A DNA stretch of 64,000 nucleotides from Microtetraspora fusca (GCF_001570365.1 NZ_BBYK01000043.1:40677-104676), one strand, 5' to 3'; shown: positions 54,206-63,450, counted from the first letter of the stretch. Notes: generated from the sequence alone by a model not told the origin. Translations and numbers: made by a program.

Positions 54206-55201
54206 TCACCGATCGCCCGATCCGCCTCCCGCGTGCGCCCCGACGCCGACAGCGGAGGCCGCGACAGCGACCGAACCGGCCTGCTCGGCACGCTCCCGCA
54301 CAAGGTAGGTCGGCCGTCCCGTCCCGCTGCTGTGGATGCGGCCGATGTACTCCCCCAAAACCCCGACGGCGATGAGCTGGGCGGCGGAAAAGAGCGCCAC
54401 CATCGAGGCGATGGTGGTGAATCCCGCGACCGTGGTCTCTCCAGTGGCGAAACGCCATAGAACGGACGCGCCCAGCAGGAGCCCGAAGATCCCGACGAGG
54501 AATCCCAGATAGCTCGCCACTCTGAGCGGTGCGGTGCTGTAGCCGAGCAACAGGCTGACCGCGTGCCGGATCAGCAAGCTCGGGGTGTAGTTGGACCGCC
54601 CGTGACGACGCCGGTCCATGTGCACGTGGACGAAGCCGGTCTGAGTCGTCGTCCACGACAAGGCCACGTCCACGGAGAAGTGCGGCCCGGACAGTTCCTC
54701 GAACCCCTCACGCAAGCGGGTCCGGAAAGCGCGGAACGCGCTGATCACGCGGGCGCTGCGCACACCCAGCATTCCGGAGATGCAGGTCTTCAGCGCCCGC
54801 GAGCCGAGGTTGCGGATCGCCCCGTGCTCCTCCTCGTGCGCGACGCCGTACACCAGGTCGAGGCGGTCCCCTTCGAGCGCGGCCAGCATCAGCGGAATCT
54901 GCTCCGGTGGGTGTTGCAGGTCGTCGTCCATGGTGACGATCACGTCGAAGCGCGCCTCCCTGATGCCGGCGATCAGCGCGTTGTGCTGCCCGTAATTGCG
55001 GGACAGATGGATCGCACGGACGGCGACGATCTCCCGGGCCAGGCCGGAGGCCACGTCCCACGTGTCATCGGGGCTTCCATCGACGACAAGGATGACCTCG
55101 TACGGCACCGAAAGATCCCGCAGAACCGGAACGAGCCTCGCCAGCAGCGACGGCAGGGTTCCCGCCGAGCGGTAACACGGGATGACCACCGACACGGACA
55201 T
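54206..55201 (-). CDS. Polyprenyl-phosphate glycosyltransferase, GT2 (copy 1)
   Basis: A 331-aa inverting GT2 enzyme of the GtrB/DPM/ArnC type, which transfers a sugar from a nucleotide donor to polyprenyl phosphate on the cytoplasmic face. The N-terminus is VSVVIPCYRSAGTLP. The nucleotide-binding acid cluster is VTMDDDLQHPPEQIP (near 88-102). Two C-terminal helices (SYLGFLVGIFGLLLGASVLW; TTIASMVALFSAAQLIAVGVL) anchor it. ATG 55201 begins MSVSVVIPC. It is very similar in sequence to the enzyme at 58984-59985, encoded on the opposite strand, so the two are a duplicated pair. It is preceded by the formyltransferase gene on the same strand. Confidence 0.88.
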   Translation of the reverse strand: MSVSVVIPCYRSAGTLPSLLARLVPVLRDLSVPYEVILVVDGSPDDTWDVASGLAREIVAVRAIHLSRNYGQHNALIAGIREARFDVIVTMDDDLQHPPEQIPLMLAALEGDRLDLVYGVAHEEEHGAIRNLGSRALKTCISGMLGVRSARVISAFRAFRTRLREGFEELSGPHFSVDVALSWTTTQTGFVHVHMDRRRHGRSNYTPSLLIRHAVSLLLGYSTAPLRVASYLGFLVGIFGLLLGASVLWRFATGETTVAGFTTIASMVALFSAAQLIAVGVLGEYIGRIHSSGTGRPTYLVRERAEQAGSVAVAASAVGVGAHAGGGSGDR

Positions 55202-55312
55202 TAAATCCCCCGGTTGTTTCGCATTGGCCGACTACGATCCACTCACATGCGAAGGCGCGGATGCCTCAACCCCGCTTGACTTCGAAGAGCCCCCACCGCA
55301 CGCGTCCGGCAG

Positions 55313-56077
55313 TCACTCCGGGATCAGCTCCACAAAGAGGCGGATCACGGTGCCGTCGAGCGTGCGGAGCCGCACGCAGTTGTCCCGGTTGAAGCACCGG
55401 CCCCGGACGATGTCCACCATTCGTCCGACCGACATGATCTGGTCCGGGTCGAGGTACGCCAGTTCCTCGAACTCGCTGGTCGTGTGTGCGGTGGCCTTGT
55501 CGTGATCCTGCTCTTTCGGAGTGAGCGCGTTCGCGCACAGCAGCGGCCACGAGCGCCGGACCAGTTCGATGGCGGCATCCTCTACCTTTCGATAGAGCGA
55601 ACCGCCTGTGTCGTGCGGGTGGACGGGAACCTCCTCCTGCGCGAGCACCGGCCCCGTGTCGACTCCTTCGTCGACCAAGTGCAAGGTCGCACCGGCCGGT
55701 GTGCCGTCGATGATCGACCAGATCGCCGTCCGCCGCCCCCGGTTGTACGGGAGCAAAGACGGATGGAGGTTGACGATCCCGCGCGGAAACGCGTTGATGA
55801 GCTCTGACGTGAATATGTGCCCGAAATACAGGGACATGCCCAACTCCGCTCCGAGCCCCGCGATGCGGCGCACGGTCTCCCCGTTCTTGAGCATGTCCCC
55901 GGTGAGGATCAGGCCCGCCCGCTCCAGGTCGGGGAAGAGACTCCTGATCTCGTCTGCCCGACGCTGCTGCCCGGGACCGTTGAGGACGACCGCGGCGACC
56001 TCCGCGTCAGGCCTGCCATGCAGCCAAGTCGCGATCTCAAGACCGGTCCGGTCATTACAGAACAGGACAATCCGCAT
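55313..56077 (-). CDS. Formyltransferase family enzyme (amino-sugar N-formyltransferase likely)
   Basis: A 254-aa formyltransferase domain protein. The N10-formyltetrahydrofolate-type catalytic triad is complete: N103 and H105 in VNLHPSLLPYNRG, and D140 in DEGVDTG. The N-terminal Rossmann part begins MRIVLFCNDRTGLEIA, and a C-terminal extension of about 60 residues follows. In a dTDP-sugar cluster this family formylates an amino sugar (as in VioF or QdtF); Met-tRNA formyltransferase is excluded because it is too short. The start ATG 56077 has cccagggagc upstream. It lies downstream of rmlB on the same strand, 168 bp away. It could N-formylate the 3-amino sugar made by the DegT aminotransferase. 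Confidence 0.82.
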   Translation of the reverse strand: MRIVLFCNDRTGLEIATWLHGRPDAEVAAVVLNGPGQQRRADEIRSLFPDLERAGLILTGDMLKNGETVRRIAGLGAELGMSLYFGHIFTSELINAFPRGIVNLHPSLLPYNRGRRTAIWSIIDGTPAGATLHLVDEGVDTGPVLAQEEVPVHPHDTGGSLYRKVEDAAIELVRRSWPLLCANALTPKEQDHDKATAHTTSEFEELAYLDPDQIMSVGRMVDIVRGRCFNRDNCVRLRTLDGTVIRLFVELIPE

Positions 56078-56245
56078 TCTTTGCTCCCTGGGAATCGGGT
56101 TCGTAATTGCGTGGACGCTGAGCGCTCCGCGTCGTCAGCCCACGACGCCCGGCGGCCCGCCGTGGCAGTGCCCCAGGCCGTGAATTCCGTGAACGGTCCT
56201 CCGTGTGGTCGTCCGCATGGCGGACGACCACAATCGCCCTGATGA

Positions 56246-57223
56246 TCAGGAGGTCGTCGCCCTGAGCCCGCGCCACCAGTCCTCGTGGTCGCGGTACCAC
56301 CGCACGACCTCGTCGAGTCCCTTGTCGAAGTCGACCAGCGGCGCGTATCCGATCGAGCGGATCTTGGAGGAGTCGACGGAGTAGCGTAGGTCGTGCCCGA
56401 GCCGGTCCGGGACCCGCTCGACCATCTCCCAGCCGACGCCGAAGGCGTCGAGCAGCCGTTCCGTCAACTCCAGGTTCGTCAGCTCGACGCCGCCGCCGAT
56501 GTTGTAGATCTCGCCGGCGGAGCCCTTGTCGAGCACGAGCTGGATGCCCCGGCAGTGGTCGTCGATATGCAGCCACTCACGCACGTTGCGGCCATGGCCG
56601 TACAGCGGGACAGGTCTGCCGTCGATCAGATTGGTGATGAACAGCGGAACGACCTTCTCGGGGTACTGATAGGGGCCGTAGTTGTTCGAACACCTGGTGA
56701 CACGTACGTCCAGCCCATAGGTGCGGTGGTAGGCCCGGCAGAGCAGGTCGGCGCCCGCCTTCGCGGCGGAGTAGGGCGAGTTGGGCAGCAACGGCTCACA
56801 CTCGGTCCACGAGCCCTCGTCGATCGACCCGTACACCTCGTCGGTCGAGACCTGCACGACTGTGCGTACATCGTGGTCGAGCGCGGCCTGCAGCAGACGC
56901 TGCGTGCCCTGCACGTTCGTGACCACGAAGTCCGCCGCACCGCTGATGGAGCGGTCCACATGCGTCTCCGCGGCGAAGTTGACGACGATGTCGTGGCCGG
57001 GCATGAGCTCGTCGAGAAGGGCGGCGTCGGTGATGTCCCCCCGGACGAAGGTGAGACGGCCGGTCGCCTCGACCGGCGCCAGGTTCGCCAGGTTGCCCGC
57101 GTACGTGAGCTTGTCGAGGACCGTGACACGGGCGTCCTCGTAGCCGGCGTACGCGCCGGAGAGCATCGACCGCACGTAGTGGGAGCCGATGAACCCGGCG
57201 CCCCCCGAGACCAGGATCCTCAT
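56246..57223 (-). CDS. rmlB: dTDP-glucose 4,6-dehydratase
   Basis: A 325-aa extended SDR converting dTDP-glucose to dTDP-4-keto-6-deoxyglucose. The NAD motif is GGAGFIGSHY (7-16), with catalytic VSTDEVYG (Thr-Asp-Glu) and YSAAK. The RCSNNYGPYQYPEKVVPLF segment is typical of RmlB. Length is normal. ATG 57223 overlaps the stop of rmlA as ATGA, so the two are translationally coupled. No RmlC or RmlD gene is present, which argues against rhamnose synthesis here and for the alternative 3-amino-sugar branch. Confidence 0.93.
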   Translation of the reverse strand: MRILVSGGAGFIGSHYVRSMLSGAYAGYEDARVTVLDKLTYAGNLANLAPVEATGRLTFVRGDITDAALLDELMPGHDIVVNFAAETHVDRSISGAADFVVTNVQGTQRLLQAALDHDVRTVVQVSTDEVYGSIDEGSWTECEPLLPNSPYSAAKAGADLLCRAYHRTYGLDVRVTRCSNNYGPYQYPEKVVPLFITNLIDGRPVPLYGHGRNVREWLHIDDHCRGIQLVLDKGSAGEIYNIGGGVELTNLELTERLLDAFGVGWEMVERVPDRLGHDLRYSVDSSKIRSIGYAPLVDFDKGLDEVVRWYRDHEDWWRGLRATTS

Positions 57224-58287
57224 GCCCGCACCTGCACCTTGCTGTGGTCGCCCACCATGAGCTGACAGGCGTTCGGCACTCCGGCCGCCTTAGTGACCTC
57301 GACATTACGGCCGATGAGAGAGCGGCTGAGCCCGCCGACGCCTCTGATGGCCGACTCGCCCAGGACGATGCTGTACTCCACCTCGGCCTCCTCCACCGTG
57401 CAGCCGTCCCCGATGGACGTGTAGGGACCGACGTACGACCGGTCGATCTTGGTGTTGGCGCCGATGACCGCGGGCCCGCGTATCACGGAGTTCTCCACGA
57501 CGGCGCCGGGGCCGATGACGACCCGCCCGGTGATCTCGGAGAGCCCGTCCACCGTGCCCCTGCAGTCGTGCTCGATCGCCTCCAGCACGATCCGGTTGCA
57601 CTCCAGCATGTCCTCCAGCCGCCCGGTGTCCTTCCAGTAGCCGGTGACGAGGTGCGACTGGACCCGGTGGCCCGCGTCGATGAGCCACTTGATGGCGTCG
57701 GTGATCTCCAGCTCCCCGCGGGCGGACGGCCTGATCGCGCGTACGGCCTCGTGGATGGCGGGTGAGAACGTGTAGACCCCGACGATCGCGAGATCGCTTC
57801 GCGGGTCCTCCGGCTTCTCTTCGAGCGCGACGATCTCTCCATCCGGCCCGAGCTCCGCGACGCCGTAGAACTGCGGCTCCGCGACCCGGGTGAGCAGGAT
57901 GCGGGCGTCGCAGTCGGCCGCGTGGAAGGCGTCGACCAGGCCGGTGATGCCGTCGATCAGGAAGTTGTCCCCGAGGTACATCACGAAGGGGTCGTCGCCG
58001 AGGAACTCCCTGGCGATCAGGACACAGTGCGCGAGGCCGAGCGGTGCCTCCTGCTCGATGTAGGTGACGTCGAGCCCGAAAGCCGAACCGTCGCCGACGG
58101 CCTCGCGGATCTCGTGGGCCGTGTCACCGACGATGATGCCGACGCTGGTGATCCCCGCCTCTCGGATCGCCTCGAGCCCGTAAAAGAGCACCGGTTTGTT
58201 CGCGACCGGAACCAGTTGTTTCGCCGACGTGTGGGTCAGCGGGCGCAATCTGGTCCCCTTGCCGCCCGCCAGAACGAGTGCCTTCAC
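57220..58287 (-). CDS. rmlA: Glucose-1-phosphate thymidylyltransferase (long form)
   Basis: A 355-aa nucleotidyltransferase making dTDP-glucose. The N-terminal signature is GGKGTRLRPLTHTSAKQLVP (9-28), with LGDNFLIDG as the metal/uridine site. A C-terminal left-handed beta-helix-like region (about 250-355: IGPGAVVENSVIRG) matches the longer StrD/RmlA3-type enzymes of antibiotic and glycan clusters. GTG 58287 is preferred because the family begins VKALVLAGG; the open upstream frame is unsupported. It is the first gene of the rmlA-rmlB pair. GtrA is encoded upstream on the same strand, about 150 bp away. Confidence 0.93.
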   Translation of the reverse strand: MKALVLAGGKGTRLRPLTHTSAKQLVPVANKPVLFYGLEAIREAGITSVGIIVGDTAHEIREAVGDGSAFGLDVTYIEQEAPLGLAHCVLIAREFLGDDPFVMYLGDNFLIDGITGLVDAFHAADCDARILLTRVAEPQFYGVAELGPDGEIVALEEKPEDPRSDLAIVGVYTFSPAIHEAVRAIRPSARGELEITDAIKWLIDAGHRVQSHLVTGYWKDTGRLEDMLECNRIVLEAIEHDCRGTVDGLSEITGRVVIGPGAVVENSVIRGPAVIGANTKIDRSYVGPYTSIGDGCTVEEAEVEYSIVLGESAIRGVGGLSRSLIGRNVEVTKAAGVPNACQLMVGDHSKVQVRA

Positions 58288-58438
58288 CGCTCTTCGAGTC
58301 CTTCCATGCTTTGGATCCCTCTTTGAAGAACGCATGGCCGCAGCGACCATCTGACCGGTCGAAATTACCGGGGACTCGAATCGAGAACGTCGCACCGCAG
58401 GCCGCATTTGCCGAACGGTGTTGCACATGTTGCCAGGG

Positions 58439-58906
58439 CTAGACGTTGCGGACGCCGTCCCCCTCCCGGAAGGTCCAGGCCCGGTGTATCGCGTAACTGA
58501 GCGGCGGGCTCAGCAGGATTATCAGGCCCTGCGCCACCATGATGGGAATCCCGGCGAACTCCACCAGAATGGGCAGACCGATGACCGACATGCCGAGGAA
58601 GCTCAACCCGACGGCGTAGAAGCGCAGGTAACCGGGCAACCACCCCACGCCGGAGGTCTTGAAGACCACCAGCCTGTACGCCGGATAGACGAGCATCGTG
58701 GTGACGAAGTGACTGACCACGACGAGGAAAAGATAGGGCACCGAATTCTTGGCGACCAGCAATCCTAGGCCAAGAAGAACGTAATACACCCCGGCCGTCA
58801 TGGCACCGGCCAGCAGATATGTGATGCGCTGGCCAAGGACAGCCGGGATCGCGATCCGCCGCGCATCAGGGTTTTCCCGGGCACTCCGGCTTTTGAGTTC
58901 GAGCAT
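58439..58906 (-). CDS. GtrA family membrane protein (copy 1)
   Basis: A 155-aa protein with four hydrophobic helices (LAGAMTAGVYYVLLGLGLLV; YLFLVVVSHFVTTMLVY; FYAVGLSFLGMSVIGLPIL; AQGLIILLSPPLSYAI) and the RxWTFR motif (HRAWTFREG) of the GtrA family. GtrA proteins are proposed to flip polyprenyl-linked sugars made by GtrB-type GT2 enzymes. ATG 58906 reads MLELKSRSA. It is divergent from the GT2 gene at 58984, with 77 bp between starts. GT2 plus GtrA form a natural functional pair. Confidence 0.88.
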   Translation of the reverse strand: MLELKSRSARENPDARRIAIPAVLGQRITYLLAGAMTAGVYYVLLGLGLLVAKNSVPYLFLVVVSHFVTTMLVYPAYRLVVFKTSGVGWLPGYLRFYAVGLSFLGMSVIGLPILVEFAGIPIMVAQGLIILLSPPLSYAIHRAWTFREGDGVRNV

Positions 58907-58983
58907 ATTAGGGTCACTCCGGATCTGCCGTGGACGCCGATCAGAGGGAGTGTAATCGGCGGCGAGAAAGAATCGGAGGATCC

Positions 58984-59985
58984 ATGTCGGTGTCGGTGGT
59001 AATTCCGTGTTACGGATCAGCGCGGACCCTTCCGCGGCTGCTCGCCAGGCTCATGCCCGTGCTGCGCGGCGTCTCCCCCTGTCACGAGGTGATCCTCGTC
59101 GTCGACGGGAGCCCGGACGACACGTGGGCCGTCGCCTCCGATCTGGCCCGCCGGGTCGAGGGCGTGCGTGCCCTCCACCTCTCCCGCAACTACGGTCAGC
59201 ACAACGCCTTGGTGGCGGGAATCAGGGAAGCCGGCTGCGACATCGTCGTCACGATGGACGACGACCTCCAGCACCCGCCGGAGCAGATCCCCCTCCTGCT
59301 GGCCGCGCTGGAGGGCGAGCGTCTCGACCTGGTCTACGGCGTCCCGTACGAGGAGGAGCACGGTTTCCTCCGCAGTCTCGCGTCCCGCTCGGTGAAGGCG
59401 GGGATGGCGGCCGCGCTCGGCATCCGCGCCGCGCGGTCGATCAGCGCGTTCCGCGCGTTCCGCACCCGGCTGCGCGACGGCTTCGACGGCCTGACCGGGC
59501 CGCACGCCATCATCGACGTGGCGCTCTCGTGGGCCACGACCCGCGTCGGCTCCGTCCCGGTGCACATGAGCGAGCGCAGCCACGGCCGGTCCAACTACAC
59601 CCCCCGCCTCCTCGTACGGCACGCCGTGACCATGCTGATCGGCTACAGCACGGCTCCCCTGAGAGCGGCCAGCTACCTGGGATTCCTCGCGGGGATCGTC
59701 GGCCTGCTGCTCGGCGCGACCGTGCTGTGGAGGTTCGTCGCGGGTGACACCACAGTGGCGGGGTTCACCACGATCGCCTCGATGGTCGCGCTCTTCTCGG
59801 CGGCGCAGCTCATATCGATCGGGGTGCTCGGCGAGTACGTCGGCCGGATCCACGGCGAGGGGATGGGCCGCCCGACCTATGTCGTACGCGAGCGGGCCGA
59901 GACGGCGGACGACCGCACCGCCGGGCGGCTGTCAGATGACCTCGACGCTCCCATAGGAGTCGGCTACGGATCGGGTGGTCGGTGA
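58984..59985 (+). CDS. Polyprenyl-phosphate glycosyltransferase, GT2 (copy 2)
   Basis: A 333-aa enzyme very similar to the GT2 at 54206-55201 along its whole length: the same opening VSVVIPCYGSARTLP, the same VTMDDDLQHPPEQIP acid cluster, and the same two C-terminal helices. ATG 58984 has cggaggatcc immediately upstream; the upstream open frame is unsupported. It is encoded on the opposite strand to copy 1, and its convergent neighbour is a second GtrA gene whose stop is 22 bp away. It loads polyprenyl phosphate with a sugar; the differing donor specificity of the two copies cannot be told. Confidence 0.9.
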   Translation: MSVSVVIPCYGSARTLPRLLARLMPVLRGVSPCHEVILVVDGSPDDTWAVASDLARRVEGVRALHLSRNYGQHNALVAGIREAGCDIVVTMDDDLQHPPEQIPLLLAALEGERLDLVYGVPYEEEHGFLRSLASRSVKAGMAAALGIRAARSISAFRAFRTRLRDGFDGLTGPHAIIDVALSWATTRVGSVPVHMSERSHGRSNYTPRLLVRHAVTMLIGYSTAPLRAASYLGFLAGIVGLLLGATVLWRFVAGDTTVAGFTTIASMVALFSAAQLISIGVLGEYVGRIHGEGMGRPTYVVRERAETADDRTAGRLSDDLDAPIGVGYGSGGR

Positions 59986-60007
59986 GAAAGCCGCGGCGCG
60001 GTCGTAC

Positions 60008-60415
60008 CTAAACGGGAAGGCGGTCGGGCGCCGGCGCGGACTCGGCCCGGCGGGCAGGGCTCCGGAGGACGCGCCGGCTCAGCACGAACGTGAGCGGGAC
60101 GGTGACGCACATCGTCAGCGGCATCGCCACCCTGCTGTCGACCCCCCAGCGGACCAGCAGCGTCAGGAGAGCCAGACCGGTGAGGTACTGGACCAGGTAG
60201 ACACCCGGGAACCGGACCGCGGACCCGATCGACGCCCTGGTGCGGAACACGAAGGCCGTGTTGAGGACGTACGAGAGGGCGATGCCGGACAGGAAGACCA
60301 GCGAATAGGCGACCGACGGCGGCATCCACCACGACAGGACAACGAACAGTCCGTACGTCGCGCCGCTGTTGACGCCCCCTGCCACGAGAAACCGGGCGAA
60401 CGACGAACCCCTCAC
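60008..60415 (-). CDS. GtrA family membrane protein (copy 2)
   Basis: A 135-aa, four-helix GtrA protein ([67 protein letters not shown]) with the conserved NTAFVFR motif and basic C-terminal tail. GTG 60415 overlaps the stop of the fused acyltransferase-ketoisomerase gene as GTGA, so it is translationally coupled to the sugar pathway and ends that operon. It probably flips the lipid-linked sugar made downstream of the GT2 enzymes. Sequence identity with copy 1 is low. Confidence 0.87.
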   Translation of the reverse strand: MRGSSFARFLVAGGVNSGATYGLFVVLSWWMPPSVAYSLVFLSGIALSYVLNTAFVFRTRASIGSAVRFPGVYLVQYLTGLALLTLLVRWGVDSRVAMPLTMCVTVPLTFVLSRRVLRSPARRAESAPAPDRLPV

Positions 60416-61359
60416 GCGCGCGCCGGCTCCCTGGACACGATCCGCTGGAACTCGTCGTACGAGCGGATGTAGTCGTCCGGGTCGTAGTAGTCGGAGGCGA
60501 ACACGAGGAGCACGGCGTCGGGCGAGTACCGGTACTGCGTGCCCCAGATCATGGCCGGCATGTAGACGCCGCGGCTGGGGCGGTCCAGGGTCACCTCGCG
60601 GCGGTTGCGGCCGTCGTCCAGCAGGACGCCGCAGGAGCCGCGCACGCAGATGAGGAACTGCTCGCAGCGCCGGTGGGCGTGCTCGCCCCGTACCTCCCTG
60701 CTCGGCACGTTGAAAACCAGGAAGTACCGCTTGGGGACGAAGGGCAGCTCGCGTTCGAACTCTCCGACGGAGAGCTCTCCGCGCAGGTCCTTCGTGACGC
60801 GCAGCTCGTGCAGGCTGGCGGCCCCGACGCCGAGCCCGGCCTTCCCGGCCCTGGCGTCGGCGTCCAGGAGGGGGGCGCTGGGATGCTCCCCGCCCGCCAC
60901 GTAGCCCTTGATGCGCGCCGGGTTGCCGACCACGATCGCGTTGGGCGGCACCGAACGCGTCACGACCGCGCCCGCCCCCACCATCGCGCCGGTGCCGATC
61001 TCCACACCCGGCAGGATCGTGCTGTTCGCGCCGACGGAGGCGCCCGCGCGGACCACCGTTCGGGCGAAGCGCTCCGGGTAGGCCTTGCTGCGTGGGAAGC
61101 GGTCGTTCGTGAACGTCGCGTTGGGACCGATGAAGACGTCGTCCTCGATCGTGACCCCGTCCCAGATCTGGACGCCGCATTTGACGGTCACACGATCGCC
61201 CAGTACCACGTCGTTCTCGACGAAGACGCCGTCGCAGATGTTGCACTCGGCCCCGATGCGCGCCCCCGGCAGCACGTGCGCGAACGCCCACACGCGACTG
61301 CCCGCTCCGACGTACGCGCTCTCACAGAGGGCCTGCGGGTGGACGAAGATCTCTTTCAT
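60412..61359 (-). CDS. Fused sugar O/N-acyltransferase and dTDP-sugar 3,4-ketoisomerase (WxcM/FdtA-like)
   Basis: A 315-aa bifunctional protein. The N-terminal half (1-170) is a left-handed beta-helix acetyltransferase with hexapeptide repeats ([20 protein letters not shown]) of the WbbJ/QdtC/FdtC type. The C-terminal half (about 180-315) is a cupin-fold ketoisomerase of the FdtA/QdtA/WxcM type ([38 protein letters not shown]). The second activity converts dTDP-4-keto-6-deoxyglucose to a 3-keto isomer, the first acylates the resulting 3-amino sugar. ATG 61359 overlaps the upstream GT2 stop (ATGA) and the 3' end overlaps gtrA. With RmlA, RmlB and the DegT aminotransferase it completes a dTDP-3-acylamino-3,6-dideoxyhexose route. 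Confidence 0.88.
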   Translation of the reverse strand: MKEIFVHPQALCESAYVGAGSRVWAFAHVLPGARIGAECNICDGVFVENDVVLGDRVTVKCGVQIWDGVTIEDDVFIGPNATFTNDRFPRSKAYPERFARTVVRAGASVGANSTILPGVEIGTGAMVGAGAVVTRSVPPNAIVVGNPARIKGYVAGGEHPSAPLLDADARAGKAGLGVGAASLHELRVTKDLRGELSVGEFERELPFVPKRYFLVFNVPSREVRGEHAHRRCEQFLICVRGSCGVLLDDGRNRREVTLDRPSRGVYMPAMIWGTQYRYSPDAVLLVFASDYYDPDDYIRSYDEFQRIVSREPARA

Positions 61360-62342
61360 GCGCGCCTGCCGCTGGAGAGAAGGTGGGACCTGGATTCCGG
61401 AGCGCCGTCGAAGGTGCGGACGGTGCGCACCAGGGCCAGGGGCCGCTTCTTGGTGTTCTCGTAGCTCCGCCACGCGTACGAACCGATGAAGCCGAGCCCC
61501 AGAGTGTTCAGCGCTCCGAAGAAGGTGATGACGAGGATCGTCGTCGTGTATCCCGCCAGCGGGATCTGGCCGATCAGCCGCATGACGATGACCAGGATGG
61601 CGAGACAGCCGGCGACGACGAACCCGAGTGCTCCCAGGATCGTGAGGATGCGGATCGGCAGGTCCGTGAACGCGAACACGCTGTCCAGCAGATAGTTGAT
61701 CTTCTTGCCGACCGTCCAGGCGCTCCTGCCGTACGCCCGCGCGCGCCGCCGGTACGGCACCTCGCACCGCCGGAAGCCGAGCCAGTAGACGAGGCCGACG
61801 AGGGAGCTGTTCGCCTCCTCCAGCCGCAGGAGCTCGTCCCTGATCCGCCGGTTGCACCCGAAGACGTCGACGCCGCCGGACGGGATGTCGCGAACGACGA
61901 AGCGCCGGTAGAAGCGCCAGAAAAGGTTGGCCGACAGCCGCGACATCCCCGGATCGTCCCGGCCCTCGCGCACCCCGACCGTGATGTCGGCGTCGCCGAA
62001 CACGAGCCGGTCGAGAAACCTGAGCAGCAGGTCGGGCGGCTCCTGGAGGTCCGCGGCGATCACGCCGAAGTAGTCGCCCTGGGCGGCGCGAAGACCGGTG
62101 CGGATGGCCGCGAACGAGCCGAAGTTGCGCGCGTGCAGGAGCAGTTGCGACCGGAACGGCGCGCGCGGCAGTGCCTCCGCGAGCAGCTCGTAGCTGTCGT
62201 CGGGGCTCGCGTCGACGACGAAGACGTACTCCATCGCCATGCCGTAGCGTTCCGCGACGATCGCGCTGACGGCGCTGAACTCCGCGATCAGCTGCGGCAC
62301 GAACTCCGCGTTCCGGTAGACGGGGACGATCACGGAGAACAC
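61356..62342 (-). CDS. Polyprenyl-phosphate glycosyltransferase, GT2 (third, divergent)
   Basis: A 328-aa GT2 enzyme of the same general architecture as the two paralogues but clearly diverged. It opens [18 protein letters not shown], its nucleotide-binding region is [17 protein letters not shown] (one acid replaced by Ala, AADLQ against DDDLQ), and two C-terminal helices close it ([35 protein letters not shown]). The start is GTG 62342, four bases after the DegT stop. It is coupled to the next gene by ATGA. It sits inside the sugar operon, so it is the best candidate to use the 3-acylamino sugar as its donor. Confidence 0.85.
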   Translation of the reverse strand: MFSVIVPVYRNAEFVPQLIAEFSAVSAIVAERYGMAMEYVFVVDASPDDSYELLAEALPRAPFRSQLLLHARNFGSFAAIRTGLRAAQGDYFGVIAADLQEPPDLLLRFLDRLVFGDADITVGVREGRDDPGMSRLSANLFWRFYRRFVVRDIPSGGVDVFGCNRRIRDELLRLEEANSSLVGLVYWLGFRRCEVPYRRRARAYGRSAWTVGKKINYLLDSVFAFTDLPIRILTILGALGFVVAGCLAILVIVMRLIGQIPLAGYTTTILVITFFGALNTLGLGFIGSYAWRSYENTKKRPLALVRTVRTFDGAPESRSHLLSSGRRA

Positions 62343-62346
62343 GGCG

Positions 62347-63450
62347 TCACCAGGCGTTGACGTGGGAGATCACTCGGGTGACCTCCTCATCCGACAGTTC
62401 GGGATAGCACGGCAGGGTCACGATCGAGGCCGACAGCTCGTCGGTCACCGGGAGTGCGGCGACCGGGCCTCCGGCCCCGGTCAGCACGGGCTGGCGATGG
62501 TCCGGGACCGGATAGTGCACGTCCGTCATGACGGCCGCCTCGGCGAGATGGGCGCGGAGCGCCTCTCTGTCCTCGGTCACGACGACGTACAGGTGGGCGA
62601 CGTACTCCTCTCCGTGGACCGCGGGGCAGCGGACTCGCGGATCGTGGATCTCCCGCGTGTACCGCGCCGCGATGTCGCGGCGACGCCGGTTCCAGCCGTC
62701 GAGAAGCGGCAGCTTGGCCCGCAGAACCGCGGCCTGCACCTCGTCGAGGCGGCTGTTGCGCCCGCCGCTGACCCCGACGCGATACCGCGACTCCCACCCG
62801 TACTGCCGCAGGCGCCTGACCTGCCCGGCGACGTCCGCGCTGCCGGTCACCACGGCGCCGCCGTCGCCGACCGCGCCCAGGTTCTTCGTGGGATAGAAGC
62901 TGAAGCCCGCCGCGGCTCCGAACGAGCCGGCGTGCCGGCCGCCACGGCGCGCGCCGTGGGCCTGCGCACAGTCCTCGAACACGGGGACACCGGCCCGGGC
63001 CGTGAGATCCAGGATCGCCTCCATGTCGTGCAGTAGCCCGAAGAGATGGGTGACCACGACCGCGTCGAGGGCGGCCTCCGAGAGGATCTGCTTGAGGTGG
63101 CCGAGGTCCATCAGCTTCGCGTCACGGTCCACGTCGACGAAGACCGGTTCCGCGCCGAGCGCCATCAGGGCCGTCGTCGTGTAGCAGCCGGCGTTCGCGA
63201 CCGTGGCCACCCGGCTTCCCCGGCCCACGCCGAGGGCGCGCAGCCCGAGCTCGATGGCGTCCGTTCCGCTGGCGACGCCGACGCAGTGGCCCACGCCGCA
63301 GTAATCGGAGAACTCCCGCTCGAAGGCCTCGACCTCCTGGCCCAGGACATACCAGCCGCTGTTCAGGACGCGCTCGACCGAAGTGCGCACGGCCGTTTCC
63401 GTCGAGATCGCATGCCTGCGGAGGTCGTTGACCGCGATCCGATCAGCCAC
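62347..63450 (-). CDS. DegT/DnrJ/EryC1/StrS aminotransferase (FdtB/QdtB-like)
   Basis: A 367-aa PLP-dependent sugar aminotransferase. The PLP lysine is K189 in SFYPTKNLGAVGDGG; the conserved VGVASGTDAIELGLRAL and FEDCAQAHGA are also present. In the FdtB/QdtB role it would aminate C3 of the dTDP-3-keto-6-deoxyhexose formed by the ketoisomerase two genes downstream. The start is GTG 63450 with aaagggaga upstream; seven codons of open frame precede it. It heads a tight operon: aminotransferase, GT2, fused acyltransferase/ketoisomerase, GtrA. An alternative 4-amino specificity cannot be ruled out. Confidence 0.9.
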   Translation of the reverse strand: MADRIAVNDLRRHAISTETAVRTSVERVLNSGWYVLGQEVEAFEREFSDYCGVGHCVGVASGTDAIELGLRALGVGRGSRVATVANAGCYTTTALMALGAEPVFVDVDRDAKLMDLGHLKQILSEAALDAVVVTHLFGLLHDMEAILDLTARAGVPVFEDCAQAHGARRGGRHAGSFGAAAGFSFYPTKNLGAVGDGGAVVTGSADVAGQVRRLRQYGWESRYRVGVSGGRNSRLDEVQAAVLRAKLPLLDGWNRRRRDIAARYTREIHDPRVRCPAVHGEEYVAHLYVVVTEDREALRAHLAEAAVMTDVHYPVPDHRQPVLTGAGGPVAALPVTDELSASIVTLPCYPELSDEEVTRVISHVNAW

